Source: Herbinix sp.
Lineage (GTDB): Bacteria > Bacillota > Clostridia > Lachnospirales > Lachnospiraceae
Direction of reading: 5' to 3'
DNA: 64,000 nucleotides
Assembly: GCA_029238935.1 (NCBI GenBank)
Contig: JAQZBN010000009.1
Coordinates: forward strand, 1-64,000
The stretch's first letter is position 1; the number at the start of each line of letters is the position of its first letter. Below are positions 45,169 through 55,916 of the stretch, piece after piece. Below the pieces are notes generated by a model. That model worked only from the letters and a program-made list of their open reading frames with translations. It was not told the DNA's origin and ran no database searches. The position numbers and the translations under genes were made by a program.

Positions 45169-45270
45169 AAAAAAGATACCTTTTTTTATGGAGAATTGAT
45201 GTGCTCCATAAGTTAGACCTAGAAATCAAACTTATGGGGGTTACATCATATCATGGAAGGTATCTTTTTT
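45169..45270. terminator. Large bidirectional hairpin after prfC; possible MITE-like element
   Basis: Perfect 14-bp outer arms (AAAAAAGATACCTT at 45169-45182 and its complement at 45257-45270) enclose 74 bases. Inside are CCATAAGTT/AACTTATGG, TGATGT/ACATCA and the competing TATGGAG/CTCCATA. T runs follow the stem on both strands, so it can terminate prfC and the minus-strand small gene. The size and nested arms also resemble a miniature inverted-repeat element. Confidence 0.65.
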
Positions 45271-45275
45271 GTGTA

Positions 45276-45400
45276 TTATTCTTTCTTTTTGTTAAGGTTA
45301 CAGCAATCCATCCTATCGTTACCAAAGGATTTTTTGTTTCCTTTGCAATGCGATCCAAATAATTATGTATTACGTTTTTTAGTTTATACCATAGATTCAT
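45276..45400 (-). pseudogene. Small Cys-Cys (LDCC-type) protein gene with 1-nt frameshift
   Basis: On the minus strand GGAGG lies 6 bases before ATG 45400, opening MNLWYKLKNVIHNYLDRIAKE. After a six-A run (complement of the T run at 45330-45335) the frame that continues gives no family sequence. The +1 frame gives KKSFGNDRMDCCNLNKKKE and stops at TAA (45276-45278). Together they form a ~42-residue protein like the clostridial small LDCC-motif putative metal-binding proteins, with CC in MDCCNLN. One extra A would restore the frame. Either a fresh pseudogene, a sequencing error, or slippage at the A run. Confidence 0.65.
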
Positions 45401-45679
45401 AATTTTCCTCCAATTTAGTATTAATAAATATATTCAATATTCTTTTTATTATCATTTGTATAAAATTTATCTTCATTCTAGGATAAATCTATGTAGATAG
45501 TATGGAGATTTACTTATTTTAAAAAAATACAATAAATTCATGATTTCGAGTGAGAAATTTACTATGAATGAATGGGAGAGTATGGTAAAATAAGTTCGAA
45601 CTGAATGAATTTTTCTAAAAGATCGATAGAAAATGATTAGGTCCAAAAGAAAAATAATTCGAAATAAAATGACATGTGG

Positions 45680-45708
45680 TTGACATGTCATTTTATGATA
45701 TATATAAT
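45680..45708 (+). promoter_or_regulatory. Consensus promoter with internal operator, upstream of GH2
   Basis: TTGACA (45680-45685), 17-bp spacer, TATAAT (45703-45708). The spacer contains the dyad TGTCAT-TTT-ATGATA, and TGACATGTCA is a 10-bp palindrome overlapping the -35. The region matches the promoter at 50106-50134 almost base for base. The rest of the gap 45401-45679 shows no gene I can support. Confidence 0.85.
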
Positions 45709-45793
45709 ATATTACAATGCAAGCGTAACGTTAAACGATACCACAAACAGATGGTGACCATGATTTTTTAAAATAATAGTCAGAAAGGGTTAG

Positions 45794-48760
<2,967 letters not shown>

Positions 48761-48814
48761 TTTGATGAGAGTGGTATATTTATAGGAGTTATAGAAATGA
48801 AAGGATGTGAATGA

Positions 48815-49948
48815 TTGAAAAAAGAAACATTATATGAGAAGATTTATAATGATATTATAGAAGGTATTAAATCGAATCAATATCCACCGGGTAGCAGATT
48901 GCCTTCGGAGAAGGAACTGTCAGACAGTTATAATGTTAGTCGTATTACTAGTAAAAAGGCGTTGGAGATGCTGGCAGATCAGAATTTGATTGCAAGAATG
49001 CCGGGTAAAGGTTCCTATGTAATGGATGATAAGAAGGGTGAATTTTCTTTACCAGAAGTAAAAAACAATCAAAGAAGCCAGAAAAAAACCATAGGTGTTA
49101 TCATGGATGCATTTGGTGCAAGCTATGGTTACCAAGTATTGCTTGGTATAGAGAGTGAATGTAAAAAGCAGCAGCTGAACTTTATCTTAAAGTGTACCTA
49201 CGGAAGCAAGGAAGATGAGACGGAAGCGATCGACGAATTGATTTCTAATGGTGTTGCTGGTATTATCATCATGTGTGTGCATGACGAGACTTACAATGCT
49301 CAAGTGCTGAAATTAGCAGTGGAGAATTTTCCTATTGTACTAATTGACAGACAATTGAAGGGCATTCCGATTCCTTATGTGGGAACCAATAATTATAAAG
49401 CAGCAAAAGAATTAACGGATTGGTTATTCCAACATGGACATACGAATATATGTTTTGTGACGCATTCTTCGATGCAGACACCTACCATATTAGAGCGTCA
49501 AAGCGGATTTGTTGACAGTCATCTAGAACACAATATCCTAACCAATGAATCCATGTGGATTACAAATCTGTGTTCCATGCTTCCTACTACGAATTCCTCA
49601 GGCGAAATTGGTGAAGAAGCGGACTTAAATCAAATCAAAGAATATATATTAAAACATCCTCAGACTACAGCATTTTTTGCAGTAGAGTATTCCATTGGCC
49701 TTCTTGTTTATAAGACACTATTAAAATTGGGTCTCGATAAAGAGAAGAAAGTAGTGTTCTTTGATGGAATAGATGAAATTTATGACGCTAATCCAATTTT
49801 TACACGGATCAAACAAGGAGAATTCTTAATCGGGTTGAACAGTGTGGATTTGATTGTTAAGAAAATGAAGGGTCTGGTTGGTGCGGAGATTAGGTTAATC
49901 CCTTATGAGATTATTGAAGGGAAAGAAGATTTCTATAATTATAGATAA
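48815..49948 (+). CDS. GntR-type DNA-binding, LacI-type sensing regulator (AraR-like)
   Basis: 377 residues. Residues 1-70 are a GntR winged helix (LYEKIYNDIIEGIKSNQYPPGSRLPSEKELSDSYNVSRITSKKALEMLADQNLI). Residues 90-370 form a LacI/RbsB-like sugar-binding domain (TIGVIMDAFGASYGYQVLLGIESECK, VLIDRQLKGIPIPYVGTNNYKAAKEL). This is the AraR architecture, usually a repressor released by a sugar. Start is TTG 48815 behind AAAGGATG. It is 54 bases after lacZ and before the GH38 gene. Both flanking hydrolase promoters share a dyad between -35 and -10, the obvious candidate operator. Confidence 0.92.
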   Translation: MKKETLYEKIYNDIIEGIKSNQYPPGSRLPSEKELSDSYNVSRITSKKALEMLADQNLIARMPGKGSYVMDDKKGEFSLPEVKNNQRSQKKTIGVIMDAFGASYGYQVLLGIESECKKQQLNFILKCTYGSKEDETEAIDELISNGVAGIIIMCVHDETYNAQVLKLAVENFPIVLIDRQLKGIPIPYVGTNNYKAAKELTDWLFQHGHTNICFVTHSSMQTPTILERQSGFVDSHLEHNILTNESMWITNLCSMLPTTNSSGEIGEEADLNQIKEYILKHPQTTAFFAVEYSIGLLVYKTLLKLGLDKEKKVVFFDGIDEIYDANPIFTRIKQGEFLIGLNSVDLIVKKMKGLVGAEIRLIPYEIIEGKEDFYNYR

Positions 49949-49975
49949 ATGGTATAAATGATATAAAGTATTAAT

Positions 49976-50012
49976 AAGTGCAGGTGCTATCAGAGAGTAT
50001 CTGCACTTTTAA
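49976..50012 (+). terminator. Terminator of the lacZ-regulator operon
   Basis: AAGTGCAG (49976-49983) pairs with CTGCACTT (50001-50008), 17-nt loop, followed by TTAAAA. Moderate strength, 27 bases after the regulator stop. Confidence 0.65.
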
Positions 50013-50105
50013 AATTAATATAGTTCTATCGGCTTTAAGCCCTTCTATCAAGAGAAAATATGGGTTAGAAGTTATGCAAAAATCAGTAAATACGAAATAG
50101 TTTTA

Positions 50106-50134
50106 TTGACATATCATATAATGATATATATAAT
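50106..50134 (+). promoter_or_regulatory. Consensus promoter with internal operator, upstream of GH38
   Basis: TTGACA (50106-50111), 17-bp spacer, TATAAT (50129-50134). The spacer is a perfect dyad TATCAT-ATA-ATGATA. Aligned with the lacZ promoter, 29 of the first 32 bases agree, including both hexamers, spacing and dyad. Confidence 0.85.
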
Positions 50135-50339
50135 ATAAAATGTAAGAATTCATAAGGAGTTGGAATTGAGAAATCAGCTTATGATGGGAGATTAATGTCC
50201 ATGAAGTTATTCAAAATGACTGAAATGCTATGAAATAGCCAATGGAACATGGTTCATATCAGCTGTAACTGTCTGCATTATCGTAAAGTGGTGATGAGAG
50301 ATACTTAAGATCCATTTCGACTCGTTTATTGAGTAGGGT

Positions 50340-50380
50340 GTCTCAAACATAGATTTTGATTATGTTGAGACCTCTTTTTT
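50340..50380 (+). terminator. Terminator inside the 5' leader of the GH38 gene
   Basis: GTCTCAAACATA (50340-50351) pairs with TATGTTGAGAC (50361-50371, one bulged A), then CTCTTTTTTT. It lies between the promoter at 50106 and the GH38 start at 50420. Transcripts would either stop as a roughly 235-nt leader RNA or read through. I recognise no known riboswitch or T-box in 50141-50339. A 9-codon frame (TTG 50166, AAGGAG upstream) is possible but weak. Confidence 0.8.
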
Positions 50381-50419
50381 TGTTTCTAGAGGAATATAAA
50401 AAAAAGGAAGGATAATATT

Positions 50420-52936
50420 TTGAAGCAGAGCGAGAATAAGAAAGTGAAAAAGAATATACATTTAATTGCAAATGCGCATTTGGATCCGGTATGGTTATGG
50501 AGATGGCAGGAGGGCTGTTCGGAAGCCTTATCTACATTTCGTACAGCAGCGGAGCTTACGGATGAATTTTCAGGATTTGTATTTAATCATAATGAATCCA
50601 TCTTATATCAATGGGTAAAAGAGAATGATCCTGTTCTATACAATAAAATTCTGGAGTGTGTAAAAGAAGGAAAGTGGAACATTATGGGTGGTTGGTACCT
50701 TCAACCTGATTGTAACATGCCTTCCGGCGAATCCATCATAAGAAATATTCAAGTGGGTAGAAGGTTTTTTAAAGAAGAGTTTAACGTAATTCCTACAACA
50801 GCCATTAACTTTGATTCCTTTGGACATTCCCGTGGCTTGGTACAGATACTGAAACAGGCAGGATATGATTCGTATATTGTCTGCAGACCAGGTGAAAACT
50901 GGTATCAGTTCCCGGATCAGGATTTTGTGTGGAAAGGCTTTGCTGATTCAGAAATTATCGTACATAGATCGGATGAGAATTATAATTCCATATGGGGGCA
51001 AGCAGAGGAAGAACTGACGAAGTTCTTAGATTACAAGAAGGAAGAAGATGTGACGCTTTTCCTCTGGGGTGTTGGTGACCATGGGGGTGGTCCTTCCCGT
51101 AAGGATTTAGCAGATTTGCAAAAAAGGATTGAAGAAGACGGAGATGTATGTATCATACATTCAACACCGGAAGATTATTTTCGTGAGTTAGCAGAAAAGA
51201 ATCCTAAGCTGCATGAGATTACGGAGGGTCTTAATCCTGTTGCTCAAGGCTGTTATACCTCCCAGATTCGTGTGAAGCAAAAGCATCGGTTATTAGAAAA
51301 TGAACTGTATTCTGCTGAAAAGATGGCATCTATGGCAGAAATTCAATATGGCAGAACTTATCCGAGAGAATTATTTAGGGAAGTGGAAAAAACTCTTTTA
51401 TTTAGTGAGTTCCATGATGCGCTTCCAGGATCCGGTAGTCCCCAGGTAGAAGAGGATACTCTTCGGTTATTAGAATATGGTTTGGAGTTAATCTCCAGAG
51501 AGAAACATAGTGCTGCACTTACTTTAGCAAAAGAGGAAGGCAGAGTGAAGGAAGGCAGTTCTACCATCCTTTACTATAATCCTCATCCATATGATATCAC
51601 CGGAGTATTTGTCTGCGAAGTAGGGCTTCCAAAACAAAACTGGACAACAGAGTTTATGTATCCGGAGGTAATGTATAACGGAGAAAGAATACCAACCCAA
51701 GCAGAAAAGGAAAATAGTAACTTCGCTATTGACTGGAGAAAGAAAGTTGTTGTTCAGGCGACACTTAAGGCTGCATCGATGAACCGGATGGATGTATTTT
51801 TTAAACCGATGGAAAAGAGACCGGTTTTCCATGAAATTGTATCGAAGCTAAAATACATATTTGATAATGGAAGAATGAAAGTTGTAATTAATACCACCAA
51901 TGGATTACTGGAAGAGTATTCTGTGGATGGAATAAATTATTTAACAAAGGATAGTTTTGAGCTTGCCTCCTTTGATGATACATATAATCCTTGGGGGATC
52001 CGTACCGGTGAATCTTCGGCAAGAAGATCGTTCCAACTATTAACACCTCATGAGGGCAGCGAGTTTAGTGGCTTAAAGAGTAAAGTAATACCTTCTGTAC
52101 GAGTAATTGAGGATGGAGAAGTTCGTACCACAATTGAAGCCGTGTTTGGTATGCATAATTCCAAAGCATACATCCGGTATCAGTTGCCAAAGAGTGGCAC
52201 CGAGTTTGATGTTGAAGTAGGTGTTTTATTCCTTGAGAAAGAGCAATATCTAAAGCTGATGCTTCATACTCCATATACTGAACATAATTTTATGGGGCAG
52301 ATCATGTTTGGAAGAGAAGAATTAAAGCAAGGGGAAGAGACAGTATCACAGAAGTGGGTAATGGTACAAGAAAAAGATAGTGATCGTGCTGTTGCAGTAC
52401 TGAATAAAGGTACCCATGGAGCTAGTTGTAAGGAAGGTGAACTTGGTCTTACCTTACTTCGTAGTGCTGGATATACCGCCGCTGATTTTGTTATGGGTAA
52501 AGCACTGCAAGAAGAGCAATGGGCTCCAAGAATGGAACAAGGGGAACGCTTTTATCAGTTTAGAATCACTGCAGGTAATAGCAAAGAACTCAGTGAACAT
52601 TTGGATCAGATGGCACAAGCGTATAATGAAGAACCCTATGCATTTGCATATTGCCCTCCGGGATACCAAGAGACCAATGGTGTTAGTAAAGAGGGAATTT
52701 TCCTAGGCGTTGATCAACCTGGAATTATCATCTCAGCAATGAAAAAATCAGAGGATAAGGACGGATATATCCTTCGGTTGTATGAAAGTGTGGGAGAAGA
52801 TACATTGACTACCATCTCGGTATTAAATAATACGATTACAAAAGGTGTTGAATTCAAAGCTCATGAAATAAAGACATTTTATCTGTCAGTGAAGGATGGA
52901 ACATTAGAAGAGACATCCATGATTGAGATGGAATAA
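50420..52936 (+). CDS. GH38 alpha-mannosidase
   Basis: 838 residues. Family 38 hallmarks: zinc ligands in IANAHLDPVWLWRW (H20, D22), the nucleophile D132 in NFDSFGHSRG, and the zinc His in FSEFHDALPGSGSPQVEE. Long C-terminal beta domains follow. No signal peptide, so it is cytoplasmic. Start TTG 50420 with AAGGAAGG. It hydrolyses terminal alpha-mannosyl residues, probably of imported glycan fragments. Its promoter shares the dyad with lacZ, and a terminator lies in its leader, so expression may be controlled twice. Confidence 0.93.
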   Translation: MKQSENKKVKKNIHLIANAHLDPVWLWRWQEGCSEALSTFRTAAELTDEFSGFVFNHNESILYQWVKENDPVLYNKILECVKEGKWNIMGGWYLQPDCNMPSGESIIRNIQVGRRFFKEEFNVIPTTAINFDSFGHSRGLVQILKQAGYDSYIVCRPGENWYQFPDQDFVWKGFADSEIIVHRSDENYNSIWGQAEEELTKFLDYKKEEDVTLFLWGVGDHGGGPSRKDLADLQKRIEEDGDVCIIHSTPEDYFRELAEKNPKLHEITEGLNPVAQGCYTSQIRVKQKHRLLENELYSAEKMASMAEIQYGRTYPRELFREVEKTLLFSEFHDALPGSGSPQVEEDTLRLLEYGLELISREKHSAALTLAKEEGRVKEGSSTILYYNPHPYDITGVFVCEVGLPKQNWTTEFMYPEVMYNGERIPTQAEKENSNFAIDWRKKVVVQATLKAASMNRMDVFFKPMEKRPVFHEIVSKLKYIFDNGRMKVVINTTNGLLEEYSVDGINYLTKDSFELASFDDTYNPWGIRTGESSARRSFQLLTPHEGSEFSGLKSKVIPSVRVIEDGEVRTTIEAVFGMHNSKAYIRYQLPKSGTEFDVEVGVLFLEKEQYLKLMLHTPYTEHNFMGQIMFGREELKQGEETVSQKWVMVQEKDSDRAVAVLNKGTHGASCKEGELGLTLLRSAGYTAADFVMGKALQEEQWAPRMEQGERFYQFRITAGNSKELSEHLDQMAQAYNEEPYAFAYCPPGYQETNGVSKEGIFLGVDQPGIIISAMKKSEDKDGYILRLYESVGEDTLTTISVLNNTITKGVEFKAHEIKTFYLSVKDGTLEETSMIEME

Positions 52937-53064
52937 GGTATTAGGCTAGAAATGAGTTTATTTATTTTGTTAGTAAATAAACGTTTAGTAGTTATGGAAA
53001 ATATCAATTACACATGAAATTTTGCAATACGATTTTCAATAAGGTACCTGATAATTACCTGAAC

Positions 53065-53144
53065 GTTATCAATAGCTAGATAGTTATTGTTATCAATAGC
53101 TAGAAAGTTATCTGAAGTTATCAATAGTTAGAAACTTATCAACT
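53065..53144. repeat. Imperfect 24-28-bp tandem repeats downstream of GH38
   Basis: GTTATCAATAGCTAGA begins at 53065 and 53089, and the variant GTTATCAATAGTTAGA at 53117, each followed by GTTAT- or CTTAT-like ends. Otherwise the 410-base gap 52937-53345 has no supportable gene and no clear terminator for GH38. Confidence 0.7.
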
Positions 53145-53345
53145 AGTTAACAGTAGCGAGATAATCATGATATGAAAATGATCAGAAAGCTATCAGGTAC
53201 TAAACTAAGTAGGATTTTGTTAGAAGAAGGTATCATTACGCGATACATTTATAAGAAAGATGGTTTCCTTGATAACGACATTATTCTAGGAAGGGTTGTG
53301 AATTGTCGCAATATTTTGAAGAGGGAAACCGGAAGGGGGTAGAAT

Positions 53346-54935
53346 ATGAGTATCATATGCAGCCGTGTACCGGATGCAGTTCGGTTATTCACAGAAAAAA
53401 CGACTGTCGTCATGGAGAAAAACGGAGATCAATATAGACATCAGGATGCAGAGGTTACATTTACTGTTCGTAACGATGAGATGGAGGTAGAATTACAATC
53501 CGAACAAAGTGAAATACGATTTATAGTACTGCGTTGGAACGGAAGATGGGAGAAAAGATATCAATTTCTTGGAGATGCTTTTGAGAGGGGCTATGGCAAT
53601 TTGGAATGGAGGGGATTTGATCCCCAGCGAATTATGCCTTGGTATTTCCTGGCTTCCGATGAGAATGAGAGTAAGGGATTTGGAGTAAAGGTTCGTCCTA
53701 ATGCTTTGTGCTTCTGGATGTGTGACGCTGAAGGGGTGACCTTATGGCTAGACGTTCGTTGTGGAGCCATGGGTGTTATCCTGGATGGTCGTAAGTTAGA
53801 TCTAGCGGTTATTGTAAATAAGGAAAATCGTGCAGGAGAAACTGCATTTCAATTTGCGAAATCCTTCTGCAAGAGCCTCTGTGATGATCCGTTATTACCA
53901 GCCAATCCGGTCTACGGAAGTAACAACTGGTATTATGCCTATGGGAACAGCTCTCATGAAGAGATATTAAGAGATACGCAACTTTTAGCTGAGCTTACGG
54001 AAGGTTTGGAGAATCGACCATTCATGGTGATTGATGATTGCTGGCAGGAACTGGCATTGACAAAAGGTGCTGCAGGACGTCCAATCACCAGAGGAAATGA
54101 GCGTTTCCCAGATATGTCGGGATTGGCGAAGGAAATGAAAGCTAAGAATGTGAAACCTGGTATCTGGATCAGACCTCTTGAATCCAATGAGATGTTCTTG
54201 TCAGGGAATTACCGATCCCCTCGATCCAGAGAAGTAATGGATCCTTCCGTTCCGGAGGTTCTTGCTTTGATCGCTGAGGATATGGACAGAGTCACCGGAT
54301 GGGGATATGAGCTGGTAAAATATGATTTTGCAACCTGTGATATCTTTGGAGGATTTTTTAGCGAAGCTCGCCCTATCTTACAACAACGGGGATGGTCCTT
54401 CCGGGACAGAAGTAAAACCTCTGCGGAATGTGTCAAGGATTTGTATCGAACCATATATGAACATTCCCATGGAGCAATCTTAATCGGGTGTAACGTGATA
54501 GGACATCTGGCAGCAGGATACATTCATCTTCATCGGAGTGGTGATGATACCAGTGGTCATTCCTTTGATCGTACCGTAATGATGGGAGTAAATACCCTTG
54601 CTTTCCGTATGTGCCAGCATAAGACTTTCTTTGATATGGATGCTGACTGTGTGGGAATTACAGAGAGAATTCCTTGGGAGGAGAATAAGAAATTCTTAGA
54701 ACTGCTTGCAGGAAGTGGTACACCTTTGTTTGTTTCCGCGAAACCTGATGTAATAACGGAGGAAATGAAGCAGGATTTAAAGAAAGCCTTTCAAAGGGCA
54801 TCCATCCAAGAGGATGAATTGATACCTCTTGATTGGAAGAACACTACAGTTCCAGAACGGTATCTGATGAGTGGAGAGAAGAAGGAATATACCTGGGTTG
54901 GGGAATTTGGTTTAGCATCCTATTCTTCCTTATAG
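53346..54935 (+). CDS. Clan GH-D glycosidase, GH36-like alpha-galactosidase
   Basis: 529 residues. An N-terminal beta domain of about 180 residues is followed by a TIM barrel with VYGSNNWYYAYG, FMVIDDCWQE, PGIWIRPLE, the nucleophile region LVKYDF (D327) and the acid/base region HRSGDDTSG (D400/D401). That layout is clan GH-D, closest to GH36/GH27 alpha-galactosidases. It is shorter than typical GH36 enzymes (about 700 residues), with a reduced C-terminal domain. No signal peptide. GGAAGGGGG is upstream of the ATG. Converges with an AraC gene. Substrate: terminal alpha-galactose most likely, but other GH36-like activities are possible. Confidence 0.82.
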   Translation: MSIICSRVPDAVRLFTEKTTVVMEKNGDQYRHQDAEVTFTVRNDEMEVELQSEQSEIRFIVLRWNGRWEKRYQFLGDAFERGYGNLEWRGFDPQRIMPWYFLASDENESKGFGVKVRPNALCFWMCDAEGVTLWLDVRCGAMGVILDGRKLDLAVIVNKENRAGETAFQFAKSFCKSLCDDPLLPANPVYGSNNWYYAYGNSSHEEILRDTQLLAELTEGLENRPFMVIDDCWQELALTKGAAGRPITRGNERFPDMSGLAKEMKAKNVKPGIWIRPLESNEMFLSGNYRSPRSREVMDPSVPEVLALIAEDMDRVTGWGYELVKYDFATCDIFGGFFSEARPILQQRGWSFRDRSKTSAECVKDLYRTIYEHSHGAILIGCNVIGHLAAGYIHLHRSGDDTSGHSFDRTVMMGVNTLAFRMCQHKTFFDMDADCVGITERIPWEENKKFLELLAGSGTPLFVSAKPDVITEEMKQDLKKAFQRASIQEDELIPLDWKNTTVPERYLMSGEKKEYTWVGEFGLASYSSL

Positions 54936-54961
54936 ATAGTGATTTCAATAATATTAGTTCT

Positions 54962-55801
54962 TTATATACCACGGCTTTTGTCACGCCATGCTCCGGGTGC
55001 CATACCGGTATGCTTTTTGAAAGCTTTGTAAAATACGGTAGTATCATGATAACCGATTTCCGATGTGATATAGGATAATGTTTGATCGGTATTGGCTAAA
55101 AGTTCTTTCGCTCTATTAATCCGGTATTGCTGCAGATATTGACCAGGGGAAAGGCCACAGTATTTTTTAACTAAACGGTTAATGTATTCCGTGGAAAAAT
55201 GAAATTCGTCGGACAACCGATCGCAATTAACATCGGTCATATAATTGTTTGTAAGATATTGAATGACTTGTTTTGCTAATCCATGATCTGCATCTTTCGC
55301 TACCGATAGGGTGATATACTTAAGGATGTTAAGAAAGATGGATTGGTGACTTAATATATCATATGGATGATATCGTAAACTATAATCCAGTTGATCAAAG
55401 AAGGGCTTTATGAGCTTGCTATCATAAAGCCCTCTTTTTGCGATTACAATTAAATTACTATCATTCCGGTCATCCTCATTCTCTAATTGTTCTCCAACCA
55501 TTTCTTCCGCATCAAAATGAATATAAAAATAGGTAGGAGCAGGACTTCCGGATAAACCTTGTTGTAGAAGATTTGGCTTTTGAACATACCATTCCCCTTT
55601 TTTTAGTTCTATTTCCTGATGATCTTCTGAAAATAGTAAGGTTCGATCTAACATAAAGATTAATACATAATAATTGCATATTCTTGTTACATGTTTTTCA
55701 CCTTCATTAAAATATCGATAACTACCGGTAGTGATCTCTGGCCAGGGATTTTTATGTAAATACAGGATCTGTTCTGTTGGATTCATTATGATATGCACCA
55801 T
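54962..55801 (-). CDS. AraC-family regulator beside GH127
   Basis: 279 residues. N-terminal cupin-like domain (LLFSEDHQEIELKKGEWYVQKPNLLQQG, YFYIHFDAEEM), C-terminal AraC DNA-binding domain (CDRLSDEFHFSTEYINRLVKKYCGLSPGQYLQQYRI, YITSEIGYHDTTVFYKAFKKHTGMAPGAWRD). It is divergent from the GH127 gene (115-base gap) and convergent with the GH36-like gene, and may regulate either. AAAGAGG abuts ATG 55801, so the following GTG (codon 2) or ATG (codon 6) may be the true start. Confidence 0.9.
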   Translation of the reverse strand: MVHIIMNPTEQILYLHKNPWPEITTGSYRYFNEGEKHVTRICNYYVLIFMLDRTLLFSEDHQEIELKKGEWYVQKPNLLQQGLSGSPAPTYFYIHFDAEEMVGEQLENEDDRNDSNLIVIAKRGLYDSKLIKPFFDQLDYSLRYHPYDILSHQSIFLNILKYITLSVAKDADHGLAKQVIQYLTNNYMTDVNCDRLSDEFHFSTEYINRLVKKYCGLSPGQYLQQYRINRAKELLANTDQTLSYITSEIGYHDTTVFYKAFKKHTGMAPGAWRDKSRGI

Positions 55802-55916
55802 CCTCTTTTTGCATTCTATAGTTCAGTATTTGCAATTTCATATCTATATTATAAATGATAAACTAGGTCTTGAACAGATAAATATAGTTCGGAATTTGAA
55901 ATATTGGAGGGTGGAT

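Noticed and set aside
45473..45691. Minus-strand 72-codon frame upstream of lacZ
   Set aside because: No ribosome-binding site or recognisable sequence, and it overlaps the consensus lacZ promoter.
50141..50339. T-box leader before the GH38 gene
   Set aside because: No T-box core motif (GGNACCGCG-type) or specifier stem is present, and the downstream gene is not amino-acid related.
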